A stretch of 64,000 nucleotides of DNA from Polyangium mundeleinium (GCF_028369105.1 NZ_JAQNDO010000001.1:10076501-10140500); one strand, 5' to 3'. Positions 17,357 to 26,021 are shown, counted from the stretch's first letter. Numbers and translations are program-made. Notes: generated by a model not told the origin, from the sequence alone.

Positions 17357-18773
17357 ACGAGCCGACGCGGCCCCCCCGGGCCGCCTCGCGCGGCTCGCGT
17401 CGCTCCTCCTTCGCCCGGAGGACGCGGCGGCGCTCGCCGCGTTCCGCTTCTGCTTCGGCCTCCTCGGCTGCGTGAGCGCGCTCCGCTTCCTCGCCTATGG
17501 CTGGGTGGACGAGTTCTTCGTCAAGCCCCGGTTTTTCCTGTCCTACTGGGGCTTCGACTGGCTCGCGCCGCTCTCCGCCCGGGGAATGCACGCGCTCTTC
17601 GTGGCGCTCGCCGTCATCAGCGCGTGCGTCGCGGTCGGCTTCCTCTATCGCGCCGCGATCATCCTCTTCCTCCTCGGCTTCACGTACGTCCAGCTCCTCG
17701 ACGTCACGAACTACCTCAACCATTACTACCTCGTCAGCCTGCTCGCGCTCCTCCTCTCCTTCATGCCCCTCCACCGCGCCCATTCGGTGGACGCTTGGCT
17801 CTTCCCGAAGCTCCACCGCGCGACCTTGCCCGCGTGGTGCACGTACCTCCTCCGCTTCCAGGTCGGCGCCGTCTACTTCTTCGCGGGCCTCGCGAAGGTC
17901 AACAGCGATTGGCTCCTCCACGCCCAGCCCCTCAACATTTGGCTCTCGTCGCGCACCTACCTGCCCATCGTCGGCCCGCTCCTCGGCGAACGCTGGGTCG
18001 CCTTCGCCATGAGCTGGGCGGGCTGCCTCTTCGACCTCACGGTCGTGGCCTTTCTGCTCATGCCGCGGACCCGCGTCGCCGCGTATGCCGTCGTCCTCCT
18101 CTTTCACGCGGCGACGAAGCTCCTCTTTCCGATCGGCATGTTCCCGGTCATCATGGTCGTCGCGGCGCTCGTGTTTTTCTCGCCGAGCTGGCCACGCAAC
18201 CTTGTCGCCTTCTTCCGGCGCCGCGCCCCCGCCCCCGCGCCCGCCTTGCCCGCCCCCGCCGACGCGCCCCTCCCCCGCCTCTTTGGCGCCCGGGTCGCCC
18301 TCGTCGCGTGTTATTGCGCCTTCCACCTCCTCTGGCCCCTCCGGACGCACCTCTATGGGGGAAACGTCCTCTGGCACGAGCAAGGCATCCGTTTTTCCTG
18401 GCGCGTCATGCTCCGCGAGAAAAACGGATCCGTCACGTATCTCGTGACGGACCCGCGCACCGGCCGCACCCAGGAGGTCCCCCCGCGCAAGTACCTGAAC
18501 AACCGCCAGGAGCGCGACTTCTCCACGCAGCCGGACCTCATCCTGCGCCTCGCGCACCAGATCGCGCGTGATTTCGAGGCCCGCGAAGGCGTACGCCCCG
18601 TCGTCCGGGCACACACGCCCGTCTCGCTCAATGGCCGTCCGGCCGAGCTGCTCCTCGATCCGACGATCGACCTCGCATCCATGTCCGACGGGCTCGCCAA
18701 GGCCACCTGGATCCGGCCCGTCCCGCAAGCACCTCCCATTCACCTCGAGTCCCTGGCATGGCATCGCCCCTGA
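17349..18773 (+). CDS. HTTM-domain membrane protein (vitamin K-dependent gamma-carboxylase-like)
   Basis: A 474-residue integral membrane protein with about seven to eight hydrophobic helices in the first 370 residues and a soluble C-terminal tail. The HTTM domain is shared with vertebrate gamma-glutamyl carboxylase. Visible matching elements are AAFRFCFGLLGCVSALRF, LLDVTNYLNHYYLVSLLALLLSFMP, YFFAGLAKVNSDWL and GIRFSWRVMLREKNGS. Bacterial members often lie next to imelysin and TonB receptor genes; their reaction is not established. It overlaps imelysin by 8 bases and the TonB receptor gene by 16, so all three are surely one operon. Confidence 0.88.
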   Translation: MTERADAAPPGRLARLASLLLRPEDAAALAAFRFCFGLLGCVSALRFLAYGWVDEFFVKPRFFLSYWGFDWLAPLSARGMHALFVALAVISACVAVGFLYRAAIILFLLGFTYVQLLDVTNYLNHYYLVSLLALLLSFMPLHRAHSVDAWLFPKLHRATLPAWCTYLLRFQVGAVYFFAGLAKVNSDWLLHAQPLNIWLSSRTYLPIVGPLLGERWVAFAMSWAGCLFDLTVVAFLLMPRTRVAAYAVVLLFHAATKLLFPIGMFPVIMVVAALVFFSPSWPRNLVAFFRRRAPAPAPALPAPADAPLPRLFGARVALVACYCAFHLLWPLRTHLYGGNVLWHEQGIRFSWRVMLREKNGSVTYLVTDPRTGRTQEVPPRKYLNNRQERDFSTQPDLILRLAHQIARDFEAREGVRPVVRAHTPVSLNGRPAELLLDPTIDLASMSDGLAKATWIRPVPQAPPIHLESLAWHRP

Positions 18774-21031
18774 TTCGCCGCTCGACGCTCCCCGCGCTCC
18801 TCTTGCTCTCGCTCTCGCCCGCGGCGCTCGCCCAGACCGGAGGCGACCCGCCTTCGCCGCCTGAAGCCGCGCCGCCGCCCGAGGCCACGCCGCCGACCGA
18901 GGCGACCGAAGACGCGAACGCGAAAAACGCCGAGCCTCCTCCCCCCATTGAAATCTCGGTCGTCGGCACCCGCCTCCAGCAAACGAGCGGCTCGGCGCAC
19001 GTCGTCACGACGAAGCAGCTCCAGCGCTTCAAGTACGACGATCCCCACAAGATCCTCCTCGGCGTCCCCGGCGTCTACGTCCGCGAGGAAGACGGCTTCG
19101 GCCTGCGCCCGAACATCGGCATTCGTGGCGCCGTCTCCGACCGCAGCAAGAAGATCACGCTCATGGAGGACGGCGTCCTCCTCGGACCGGCGCCCTACTC
19201 CGCGCCCGCCGCCTATTACTTCCCGCTCATCGGCCGCATGGATTCCGTGCGCGTGGTGAAGGGCCCCTCCGCGATCAGCTACGGCCCGCATACCGTCGGC
19301 GGCGCCATCGACATGATCACCGCGGCCATTCCCTCCGAGCGCCGCGGCATGCTCGACGTCTCGTTCGGCCAGTACATGCTCCGCAAGGTCCACCTGCGGC
19401 AAGGCCTCGCCGACGACAAATACGGCGTCCTCCTCGAAGCCGTGCACCTCGCGAACGACGGATTCAAGGACCTCGACGGCGGCGGCGACACCGGGTTTGC
19501 CCGAACCGACATCATGATGAAGGGCCGATACACCTTCGATCCCGTGGGCTCCGTCGTGAACGAGCTCGAGCTCAAGGTGGGCTACCAGAACGAAGGCTCG
19601 AACGAGACGTACCTCGGCCTCAGCGACGAGGACTTCCAGGCGACGCCGTATCGCCGGTATGGCGCGAGCCGCCTCGACCGCATGGTCTCGAACCGCACGC
19701 AATTCCAGCTCACGCACCGCGCGCGGTTCCGCCCGAACCTGGAGCTCACCACGATCCTCTACCGCCACGACCTGCACAGGGCGTGGCGCAAGGTGAACGG
19801 CTTCCGCGGCACCTCGGTCGCGAGCGTCCTCGCGAACCCGGACGACCCGCGCAACGCCCTCTATTACGGCGTGCTCACGGGCGCCATTTCCCCGAGCACC
19901 GACGCGGAGACGCTCATGATCGGGCCGAACGACCGCTCGTTCGTCTCGCAAGGCCTCCAGTCCACGGTCTCCTGGCGCCCGAAGACCGGCCCCATCTCCC
20001 ACCGGATCGAGTATGGCGTCCGCCTCCATTACGACTCGATCCGCCGCCTGCATACCCAGGACGGCTTCCTCATCGAAGGCGGCACGCCGATCCCCGAGGG
20101 GCGCCCCACGGAGACGACCGCCGACAACAACGCCTTCACCCACGCGATCTCCATGTACGCGACCGACGCCGCGACCTGGGGACCGCTCACGCTCACCGCC
20201 GGCGCGCGCCTCGAATCGATCCGCAGCGTCCTCGAGAATCACCTCACGGGCGAGCAAAACCTCACCATCCAGCAGGTCGTCGTGCCGGGCGCGGGCGTCT
20301 ACCTCGCATTGCCGCGCGACTTTGGCCTCCTCGCCGGCGTCCACCAGGGCTTCTCCCCCGTCCCGCCGGGGCAAAACGACATCGTGCGCCCCGAGAAGAG
20401 CTGGAACTACGAGGCCGGCGTACGCTGGTCGCCGAAACGCGTCCGCGCCGAGATCATCGGCTTCTACAGCGACTACAAGAACCTCACGAACCTGTGCTCG
20501 TTCTCCACGGGCTGCGTCCAGGAGAACCTCGACCAGCAGACCGACGGCGGACGCGCGCGTGTGCTCGGCTTCGAGGCGTATGCCGAGAGCGAGCTCAAGC
20601 TCCGGGACAACCTCGCGCTCCCCGGGCGCTTGAGCTGGACGTACACGGACGCGCAATTCACGAACAGCTTCCCCTCGGCCGACCCGATCTTCGGCGACGT
20701 CGAGGCCGGCGACGCGCTGCCCTACGTCCCGCGCCACCAGATCGCGGCCTCGGTCGGCGTCGAGACGCCGCGCTGGGGCGCGAACGTCGGCTGCACGTAC
20801 ACCAGCAGCATGCGCGAAATCGCCTCGCAGGGTGAACCCGCGCCCGGGACGGCGACGGACGATTATTTCCTCCTCGACGCCTCCGTCAACGTCCGCCCGC
20901 TCAAATGGCTGACGATTTACGCGCTCGGGCGGAACCTGCTCGACACCGCCTACATCGCCTCTCGCCGTCCTTATGGCGCGCGCCCCGGCGCCCCGCGGTG
21001 GCTCCAGGCCGGCGCGCGCGTCGACTTCTGA
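18758..21031 (+). CDS. TonB-dependent outer-membrane receptor, FecA-like
   Basis: A 757-residue receptor. It has a signal peptide (about 1-26, ending ALAQ), a Pro/Glu-rich linker, a plug domain (about 65-190; EISVVGTRLQQTSGSAHVV) and a 22-strand-type barrel ending in Phe (RVDF), as expected for outer-membrane insertion. The plug segment LMEDGVLLGPAPYSAPAAYY is characteristic of ferric-dicitrate-type receptors, suggesting an iron chelate substrate. No N-terminal signalling extension is present, so transcriptional control by a FecIR system is unlikely; control by the upstream Fur-like sites fits better. It starts inside the HTTM gene and is the last gene of the operon. Confidence 0.92.
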   Translation: MASPLIRRSTLPALLLLSLSPAALAQTGGDPPSPPEAAPPPEATPPTEATEDANAKNAEPPPPIEISVVGTRLQQTSGSAHVVTTKQLQRFKYDDPHKILLGVPGVYVREEDGFGLRPNIGIRGAVSDRSKKITLMEDGVLLGPAPYSAPAAYYFPLIGRMDSVRVVKGPSAISYGPHTVGGAIDMITAAIPSERRGMLDVSFGQYMLRKVHLRQGLADDKYGVLLEAVHLANDGFKDLDGGGDTGFARTDIMMKGRYTFDPVGSVVNELELKVGYQNEGSNETYLGLSDEDFQATPYRRYGASRLDRMVSNRTQFQLTHRARFRPNLELTTILYRHDLHRAWRKVNGFRGTSVASVLANPDDPRNALYYGVLTGAISPSTDAETLMIGPNDRSFVSQGLQSTVSWRPKTGPISHRIEYGVRLHYDSIRRLHTQDGFLIEGGTPIPEGRPTETTADNNAFTHAISMYATDAATWGPLTLTAGARLESIRSVLENHLTGEQNLTIQQVVVPGAGVYLALPRDFGLLAGVHQGFSPVPPGQNDIVRPEKSWNYEAGVRWSPKRVRAEIIGFYSDYKNLTNLCSFSTGCVQENLDQQTDGGRARVLGFEAYAESELKLRDNLALPGRLSWTYTDAQFTNSFPSADPIFGDVEAGDALPYVPRHQIAASVGVETPRWGANVGCTYTSSMREIASQGEPAPGTATDDYFLLDASVNVRPLKWLTIYALGRNLLDTAYIASRRPYGARPGAPRWLQAGARVDF

Positions 21032-21092
21032 ACGTCCCCGCCGACATCTTGGCCCGCGTCCGCGCTCCCTGCTAGGAGCCGTACGCCCCCTC

Positions 21093-22169
21093 ATGTCGAG
21101 CCACCCTTCGCCCCTCCCGCCCGCGCGCCGCGGCACCTATTTCGTCGGCGACAACCTCGACGTCCTGCGGGACCGTATCCCTTCCGCCTCGGTCGACCTC
21201 GTCTACCTGGATCCACCCTTTCAAAGCGGAAGGGCGTACCACCTCTACACGGGCGTCACGGCGGACGAACCCGGCGCCCTCGCGTTCGACGACACCTGGG
21301 CCTGGGGCGAGACCGCCGCGCGCGCGCTCGCGGCCCTCGTCGCCCGGGACGAGCCCGTCGGGCGGGCGCTCGCGGGCCTCCACGGCTTCCTCGGCCCTTG
21401 CGACACGATGGCCTACCTCGCCATGATGGCGCCCCGCCTCGTCGAGATTCGCCGCGTCCTCCGCGCCACGGGCAGCGTCTTCTTGCATTGCGACCCCACC
21501 GCGAGCCATTACCTCAAGATCCTGATGGACGCGGTCTTCGGACCGGACTGCTTCCGCAACGAGATCGTCTGGCGTTACCGCCGCTGGCCCGCCCGCGCGC
21601 GCCGCTTCCAGCGCATGCACGACGTGCTCTTCTTCTACACGCGCGAGCCCTCGAACGAGCACACGTTCCACACGCTCTACGGCTACGAGGAGCTCGCGGA
21701 GTCCACGAAAAAGACGTTTGGCACGAAAAAGCAGCGCGCTGATTTCTCCGCCGGACACCGCAAGCCGAGCGTCTCCGACGAGGAGACGAAGGGGCCGCCG
21801 CTCTCGGACGTCTGGGAGATCGGCGTGATCGCGGCGAAGGGCAAGGAGCGGCTCGGGTATCCGACGCAAAAACCCGAGGCGCTGCTCGAACGTGTCATCC
21901 TCGCCGCGAGCAACGAGGGCGACGTCGTGCTCGATCCCTTCTGCGGCTCGGGCACCACGCTCAGCGTGGCCACGCGCCTCGGGCGCCGCTTCCTCGGGAT
22001 CGATCGGAGCCCCGAATCGAAGCGCGTCGTCGAGGAGCGCCTCGTGCGCGCGTATGGCGAGACGATCGATTGGGAGATCGTCGATTGCACGGAGAGCCGG
22101 CCGAAACCCCTCGCGCGCGCGGACGCCGCGCGGACCGGCGCGCGCGAGGACCGGAGCCGGGTGGCCTGA
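21093..22169 (+). CDS. Orphan DNA methyltransferase, beta-class N4/N6
   Basis: A 358-residue site-specific DNA methyltransferase. Motif IV is YLDPPF (Asp40-Phe43) near the N-terminus, and the SAM-binding motif I, DPFCGSGTT (281-289), is near the C-terminus. This permuted order is that of beta-class amino-methyltransferases. A target-recognition region with many Arg and aromatic residues lies between (WRYRRWPARARRFQRMHD). DPPF is compatible with adenine-N6 or cytosine-N4 methylation. No restriction endonuclease gene is adjacent, so it is either a regulatory/orphan enzyme or part of a dispersed system. ATG21093 is preferred because the upstream extension is Arg/Pro-rich and overlaps the TonB gene. 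Confidence 0.85.
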   Translation: MSSHPSPLPPARRGTYFVGDNLDVLRDRIPSASVDLVYLDPPFQSGRAYHLYTGVTADEPGALAFDDTWAWGETAARALAALVARDEPVGRALAGLHGFLGPCDTMAYLAMMAPRLVEIRRVLRATGSVFLHCDPTASHYLKILMDAVFGPDCFRNEIVWRYRRWPARARRFQRMHDVLFFYTREPSNEHTFHTLYGYEELAESTKKTFGTKKQRADFSAGHRKPSVSDEETKGPPLSDVWEIGVIAAKGKERLGYPTQKPEALLERVILAASNEGDVVLDPFCGSGTTLSVATRLGRRFLGIDRSPESKRVVEERLVRAYGETIDWEIVDCTESRPKPLARADAARTGAREDRSRVA

Positions 22170-22170
22170 G

Positions 22171-22195
22171 GCGCGGGGCGGGACGCCCCCCGCGC
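22171..22195. terminator. Bidirectional terminator-like hairpin
   Basis: GCGCGGGG (22171-22178) pairs with CCCCGCGC (22188-22195) across a 9-base loop. It fills the 27-base gap between the convergent methyltransferase and FabZ-like genes, so it probably terminates both. Confidence 0.6.
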
Positions 22196-22196
22196 T

Positions 22197-22802
22197 TCAG
22201 CGCAGAATCCCCTCCACCTTCGATAACGAAAACATCCCCTGGGCCACCGTCTGCCCGCGCACCTCGACGTCTGCCTCGAAATGTTGCACGTCCGCGCCCT
22301 CGCGGATGAGCCGGACCTCGTAGGTCAGCACGTCGCCCGGGAACACGTGGCGCAGGAAGCGGAGCTGGCTCGCGCCGATCGCGCCCGTGCGCGCGGGCCC
22401 CGCCATCGTGATCGCGGCCAGGATGTCCTCGCCGAGGCCCGGCATGAAGCCGGGTTCGAGGCGGTATCCGAGGTCCGTGTTGCGCAGCGCCGACACGAGC
22501 TCGATCGGGTTTCGGCCGATTGCTTCGAGATCCCGCTGCACCGCCACGAAGATTTGCAGGATGTTCGCCGCTTGCACGATGCCCTCGAGCGCGAGCGCCC
22601 GCGGCAGCACGGGCGGCGTCGGCAGCTCCGCCGAGAAAAACGGCTCGTTCACGCTCACCGCGCGCGCCGCGTGCAGCGTGGGGCGGGGCGCGCGCGAATA
22701 CCCCTCGATCCGATCCACGAGCAAGAGCGGCGGCCGCTGCGGCAGGAGGAGCAACACGACAGCCGCGCCGAGGGAAAGTGCGTCCGTTTTTGTCTGGCTC
22801 AT
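22197..22802 (-). CDS. FabZ/FabA-like hotdog protein lacking the catalytic His
   Basis: A 201-residue protein with two halves resembling the 3-hydroxyacyl-ACP dehydratase hotdog fold. RPPLLLVDRIEGY at the start and VNEPFFSAELPTPPVLPRALALEGIVQAA match FabZ well. However, the catalytic His of NEPFFxGHFP is replaced (SAELP), while the Glu of the second motif (ALEGIVQ) is retained. The C-terminal half keeps FLRHVFPGDVLTYEVRL. Classical dehydratase activity is therefore doubtful; an acyl-ACP binding, thioesterase-like or degenerate role is possible. ATG22802 gives the standard N-terminus; a GAGGAG lies rather far upstream. It is convergent with the DNA methyltransferase. Confidence 0.78.
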   Translation of the reverse strand: MSQTKTDALSLGAAVVLLLLPQRPPLLLVDRIEGYSRAPRPTLHAARAVSVNEPFFSAELPTPPVLPRALALEGIVQAANILQIFVAVQRDLEAIGRNPIELVSALRNTDLGYRLEPGFMPGLGEDILAAITMAGPARTGAIGASQLRFLRHVFPGDVLTYEVRLIREGADVQHFEADVEVRGQTVAQGMFSLSKVEGILR

Positions 22803-23119
22803 GCGCAGCGCGACTATCGCACAGCTCCTCGCCGGGCAAAAGCCCGGACCACGCGGCCGCGCGCGCTGCCCTCGTCGACCCGGGGAATTCTCGCTTTCCC
22901 CTATGCCCTCCCGCTCGTTCGCCCTCGCGCTCGCCCGCACCGCCGCCTGCGAGCTCTTCGGCGAGCGCACCCCACGCCGCAGACGTTCCTCATCGTGCCC
23001 GAGCCCGGCTCTCCCGGCAGGTTCGTCGTGGCGCGGCGCACGCGCTTGGCCGGGTTCGTCGGGCTTGCGGGCGCTGGGGGTGTCCTGACTTGGTCGAGCG
23101 GTAGCTGAGAGAGCGCCCG
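22803..23119. other. 317-base gap with a possible gene remnant
   Basis: No complete credible gene was found. A plus-strand stretch from ATG22902 reads as a Met-initiated peptide (MPSRSFALALARTAACELFG) that soon becomes Arg/Ser-rich. A neighbouring frame ending at 23108 (FLIVPEPGSPGRFVVARRTR, then a Gly-rich tail) looks more protein-like. The frame change inside about 210 bases would fit a decayed or frameshifted small gene, but chance is not excluded. Confidence 0.3.
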
Positions 23120-23494
23120 CTACTCGGGCGCCCCCGCTTCGATCCACGCGTGCACCGCCGAGGCGGAGTCTCCCCAGGAGACAGGATGGCCCCCGCCCAT
23201 CGGGACGGTGTAATAGGGGCTGGCCCCGGGATCGCCTGGCGTGACGCGGGCTCTCGCGTTGCGATAGACGCTCATCGCTCCGCCCGGCATTCGCTCGTGG
23301 CAGCCGTCGCAGCGTTCCTTGGCGAGGGGACCGATCCCTTCCTTGAACCTCGCCGGTACCAATGGCGCGGACGCGGCATCCGCGCATGCCGGAAGACCCA
23401 AGCCGACGAAGAAAACGAACCAGAGGAGCTTGCTCACCCTCGCAGGCGCGGAGAGCGCGACGTCCTTGCGTGATGCCGGGCGAATGCCTACCAC
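23120..23494 (-). CDS. Small exported c-type cytochrome-like protein
   Basis: A 124-residue protein. A hydrophobic signal segment (KLLWFVFFVGLGLPACADA, about residues 21-40) precedes a single heme-binding motif CDGCH, and GGAMSVYRNARARV lies downstream. Met ligands are available (RMPGG, VPMGGG). It resembles the small PSCyt1-type heme modules found fused to DUF1592 proteins. It is divergent from the flavocytochrome gene (138-base gap), so an electron-transfer link to the next two genes is plausible but unproven. Confidence 0.7.
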   Translation of the reverse strand: MVGIRPASRKDVALSAPARVSKLLWFVFFVGLGLPACADAASAPLVPARFKEGIGPLAKERCDGCHERMPGGAMSVYRNARARVTPGDPGASPYYTVPMGGGHPVSWGDSASAVHAWIEAGAPE

Positions 23495-23632
23495 GGTGAC
23501 CTCCTGTGCGAGCGGCGCTCGACGGGATGCGCCGCAAATGGGGTTTCATGCAGCCCACGGGCCGCGCAGCCATGATCCTGGTCGCTCGCTTCACATTCCT
23601 GCCCGCAAACACGTCGTACCGAGCGTGGTCTC

Positions 23633-24937
23633 ATGCTTGCAAAAGGCGAGCTCGTGCTGAAGCTCCCGTCCTGCTTCCCCGTGCTCGTTGCCACCACCCT
23701 TGCGGTGACGCCCGCGCTCACGTGGGCGTGTTCCGCAGGCGCGGACGCGCTCACCTGGTACGGATTCGCGCGATTCACGGGGTTTGCCGCTGCTGGCCTG
23801 TTCGCGGTCTCGATGCTGCTCATGCTGCGCCTGACCTGGCTCGATCGGGCGTTCCGAGGCCTCGGTCACGTCTACCAGGCCCATCACGCGCTCGGAGTAG
23901 CAGGGTTCCTGCTGCTCCTCGTCCACCCGCTCGCGCTTGCGCTCGGCGCCTTTCTGGTGGAGCCGGCTGCGGCGCTTCGTCTCCTCTGGCCCAATCCGTC
24001 GTCCAAGGTCGTATTCTCGGGCTGGCTCGCGTTGCTCCTGTTCCTCGTTTTCTTCGTCGTGACCGTCGCGCAACGCATACCATTTCATCGCTGGCGTCGA
24101 TTGCATCGGGCCATGGGGCTGGCGTACGGCGCCATGGGATGGCACCTGGTTGCGACCTACCGCGGCTCGGTGGCTGGCGGACTCGCGCTCGGGCTCGTCG
24201 CCCTGGGGGTTCTGGGCTTCGCGCATCGCCTCCTCGCGCAAGATCCGCCGTCGCGAGGCCTCCGCTACCGGATCACCAGCGCGCGGCGCCGCGGACCGAA
24301 GGTCGTGGATCTCGTGCTCGAGCCCCTCGACAAGAAACTCCGCTTCGAGGCGGGACAGTTCGTGTATCTGGCCATGCGCGATTCTCCCGACTATCAGGCG
24401 TGCGCCGAGTCCCACCCTTACACCCTGACCGGTCATCCCGACGATCCACGCCTCCACGTCTCGGTCAAAGCGCTGGGCTTCTGTACGCGGCACATCCAGG
24501 AGGTCACGGTCGGCACGGAGGCCGCCGTCCAGGGGCCTTTCGGAGGGTTATTTCCCCCGAGAACCATGAATCGACCGCAAGTCTGGATCGGCGGCGGGAT
24601 CGGCGTGACGCCGTTTCTGGGCCGCGCGTCGATCATCGCCGCGGACGGGCCCTCGATCGACATCGTCTACTGCGCCGCGAAGGAAGGCGCGGCGCTCTAC
24701 CTGGAGGATCTCCGTACGCTCACCCGGGATCGCCCAAACATTTGTGTTCACACGATTTACGAGGACACGGACGGGCTGCCGACGGTCCCCGCTATCGAAT
24801 CACGCGTGGGCTCGCTCGAAGGGAAAGAGCTCATGCTCGCCGGTCCGCCCGCCATGGTGGACGCTCTCCGACGAGCTCTGCGCGCGCGCGGCGTGCCAGC
24901 GGCACACATTCATGCCGAGGAGGGCATGGCGCGATGA
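23633..24937 (+). CDS. Ferric-reductase-like membrane flavocytochrome
   Basis: A 434-residue protein of the ferric reductase/NADPH-oxidase superfamily. The N-terminal half has about six transmembrane helices with heme-ligand His pairs in QAHHALGVAGFLLLLVHP and RLHRAMGLAYGAMGWHLV. The C-terminal half is an FAD-binding domain (FEAGQFVYLAM, ESHPYTLTGHP) and an NAD(P)-binding domain (IGGGIGVTPFLG, LMLAGPPAMVDALRRAL). It would pass electrons from NAD(P)H through FAD and hemes across the membrane, to ferric iron, oxygen or a partner. The stop overlaps the following b5-like gene by 4 bases (ATGA), so the two gene products probably act together. Confidence 0.9.
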   Translation: MLAKGELVLKLPSCFPVLVATTLAVTPALTWACSAGADALTWYGFARFTGFAAAGLFAVSMLLMLRLTWLDRAFRGLGHVYQAHHALGVAGFLLLLVHPLALALGAFLVEPAAALRLLWPNPSSKVVFSGWLALLLFLVFFVVTVAQRIPFHRWRRLHRAMGLAYGAMGWHLVATYRGSVAGGLALGLVALGVLGFAHRLLAQDPPSRGLRYRITSARRRGPKVVDLVLEPLDKKLRFEAGQFVYLAMRDSPDYQACAESHPYTLTGHPDDPRLHVSVKALGFCTRHIQEVTVGTEAAVQGPFGGLFPPRTMNRPQVWIGGGIGVTPFLGRASIIAADGPSIDIVYCAAKEGAALYLEDLRTLTRDRPNICVHTIYEDTDGLPTVPAIESRVGSLEGKELMLAGPPAMVDALRRALRARGVPAAHIHAEEGMAR

Positions 24938-25293
24938 ACACCCGGCGTGTCGTCCTCGTCGCCGCGCTCGCCTTCGTGCTCGCGTGGGGCACGCTCGTGA
25001 GCCTGGCGGTGCAGAGATCCCGGCATCCCGTCGCACCCCGAGAGGCGCGGCTCCTGAGCCGCGCCGAGGTTGCGCACCACGACCGCCCCGAGGATTGCTG
25101 GCTGGTGATCCGCGGCAAGGCGTACGACGTCACCAAGTATCTCTCCGCGCATCCCGCGCCGCCACGAACGATCACCGACCACTGCGGCAAGGAGAGCACC
25201 TCGGCCTTCGAGACCAAGGAACGCGGGCGGGCCCATTCCCCGCAGGCCTGGCAGCTCCTCGAGATCTACCTCGTCGGCGAGGTGCGGGATTGA
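24934..25293 (+). CDS. Membrane-anchored cytochrome b5-like protein
   Basis: A 119-residue protein with one N-terminal anchor helix (VVLVAALAFVLAWGTLVSLAV) and a cytochrome b5-like heme/steroid-binding domain (about 42-118). The first heme His lies in CWLVIRGKAYDVTKYLSAHP, although the usual HPGG is HPAPP. A second His candidate is in RGRAHSPQ. The start overlaps the flavocytochrome stop (ATGA), which is strong evidence of coupling; it may be that enzyme's electron acceptor or donor at the outer face of the membrane. Confidence 0.82.
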   Translation: MNTRRVVLVAALAFVLAWGTLVSLAVQRSRHPVAPREARLLSRAEVAHHDRPEDCWLVIRGKAYDVTKYLSAHPAPPRTITDHCGKESTSAFETKERGRAHSPQAWQLLEIYLVGEVRD

Positions 25294-25384
25294 GCTAGGC
25301 GCCGAGCAGATGCTACGCCGAGCGGGGCAGGGGCGGACGTGCCTGACGAGAAATGCACCCAAGGAGAGCGTGGACGCTCCGCGC

Positions 25385-25800
25385 GTGAAACCATCGGGAG
25401 CCCCCGCGGAAACGGCGAAACGCTCGTTCCCGAAGTTCGGAACGAGCCGCATCCCGCGGCGGGACGTGTTCCCGGAGAGGGGAACGTCCCCGGAAGCGGA
25501 TCCCGGAGCGTTCCACGTCGTGGGAGGCGGCTCGGGTGCGGCGGCGATCCGCGTTGCGAGAAAGGGGAAGCTTCCCGGAAGCGACGCGGAGCGCGTTGCG
25601 CGGAAGGGGAACGACTCCGGAGACGGATCCGCGAGCGCTCCGCGAAGGAGGAATCGACCTCGGCGCAGAGGCGTGGGGCGTTCCGCCAAAGGGGAATCGG
25701 ACGGGCAACGGATTCGGGCGCGTTGCGACGGCGTGGAGGCGGTTTCGAAGCGGCGCGGGCCTGCGTGAGAGAGGGAGGAGGCAGCACCGGGCCGCGCCCT
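25385..25800. repeat. Degenerate tandem array 1, ~42-bp period
   Basis: Units begin at 25426, 25468, 25510, 25553, 25595, 25637, 25680, 25722 and 25765, with a weaker one near 25385; steps are 41-43 bases. Each opens with a GTTSC...GGGGAA element (for example GTTCCCGGAGAGGGGAAC at 25468), which is palindromic in the best copies. About 25 bases of looser sequence follow, often ending in GGATCCG or GGAGCGC. Because steps of 42 and 43 alternate, the array cannot encode a repeated peptide. It lies between the cytochrome b5-like gene and the PEGA gene. Confidence 0.7.
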
Positions 25801-25979
25801 TGAAGGGAACAACCAGGCGCAAAGGCTTCCCGGACGAGCGCCGGACGAATCCGAGGAGGGGAAAGGAACGACGACGACCTTCCGGGGAGGATGCAGGACG
25901 TTGGCAGAGGGCGCGGAGCGACCGACGAACGATTTCGAACCTTCGGAGGGAAGCCCGGCACGTGAACGCGGTTGGTCCT

Positions 25980-26021
25980 GGACGAACCAAGGGTTTGCCC
26001 ACGAACATCCAAGGTTCGTCC
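25980..26021. promoter_or_regulatory. Inverted repeat GGACGAACC / GGTTCGTCC
   Basis: Perfect 9-base arms at 25980-25988 and 26013-26021 are separated by 24 bases. A further partial copy (GGTTCGTC) lies a few bases downstream, about 40 bases before the PEGA gene start. The arms share the GGACGAA word with palindromes beside the XRE regulators at 46.4-47.1 kb, so an operator role is possible. Confidence 0.4.

Noticed and set aside
21093-22169. Complete restriction-modification system
   Set aside because: Only the methyltransferase is found; the flanking genes are a TonB receptor and a FabZ-like protein.
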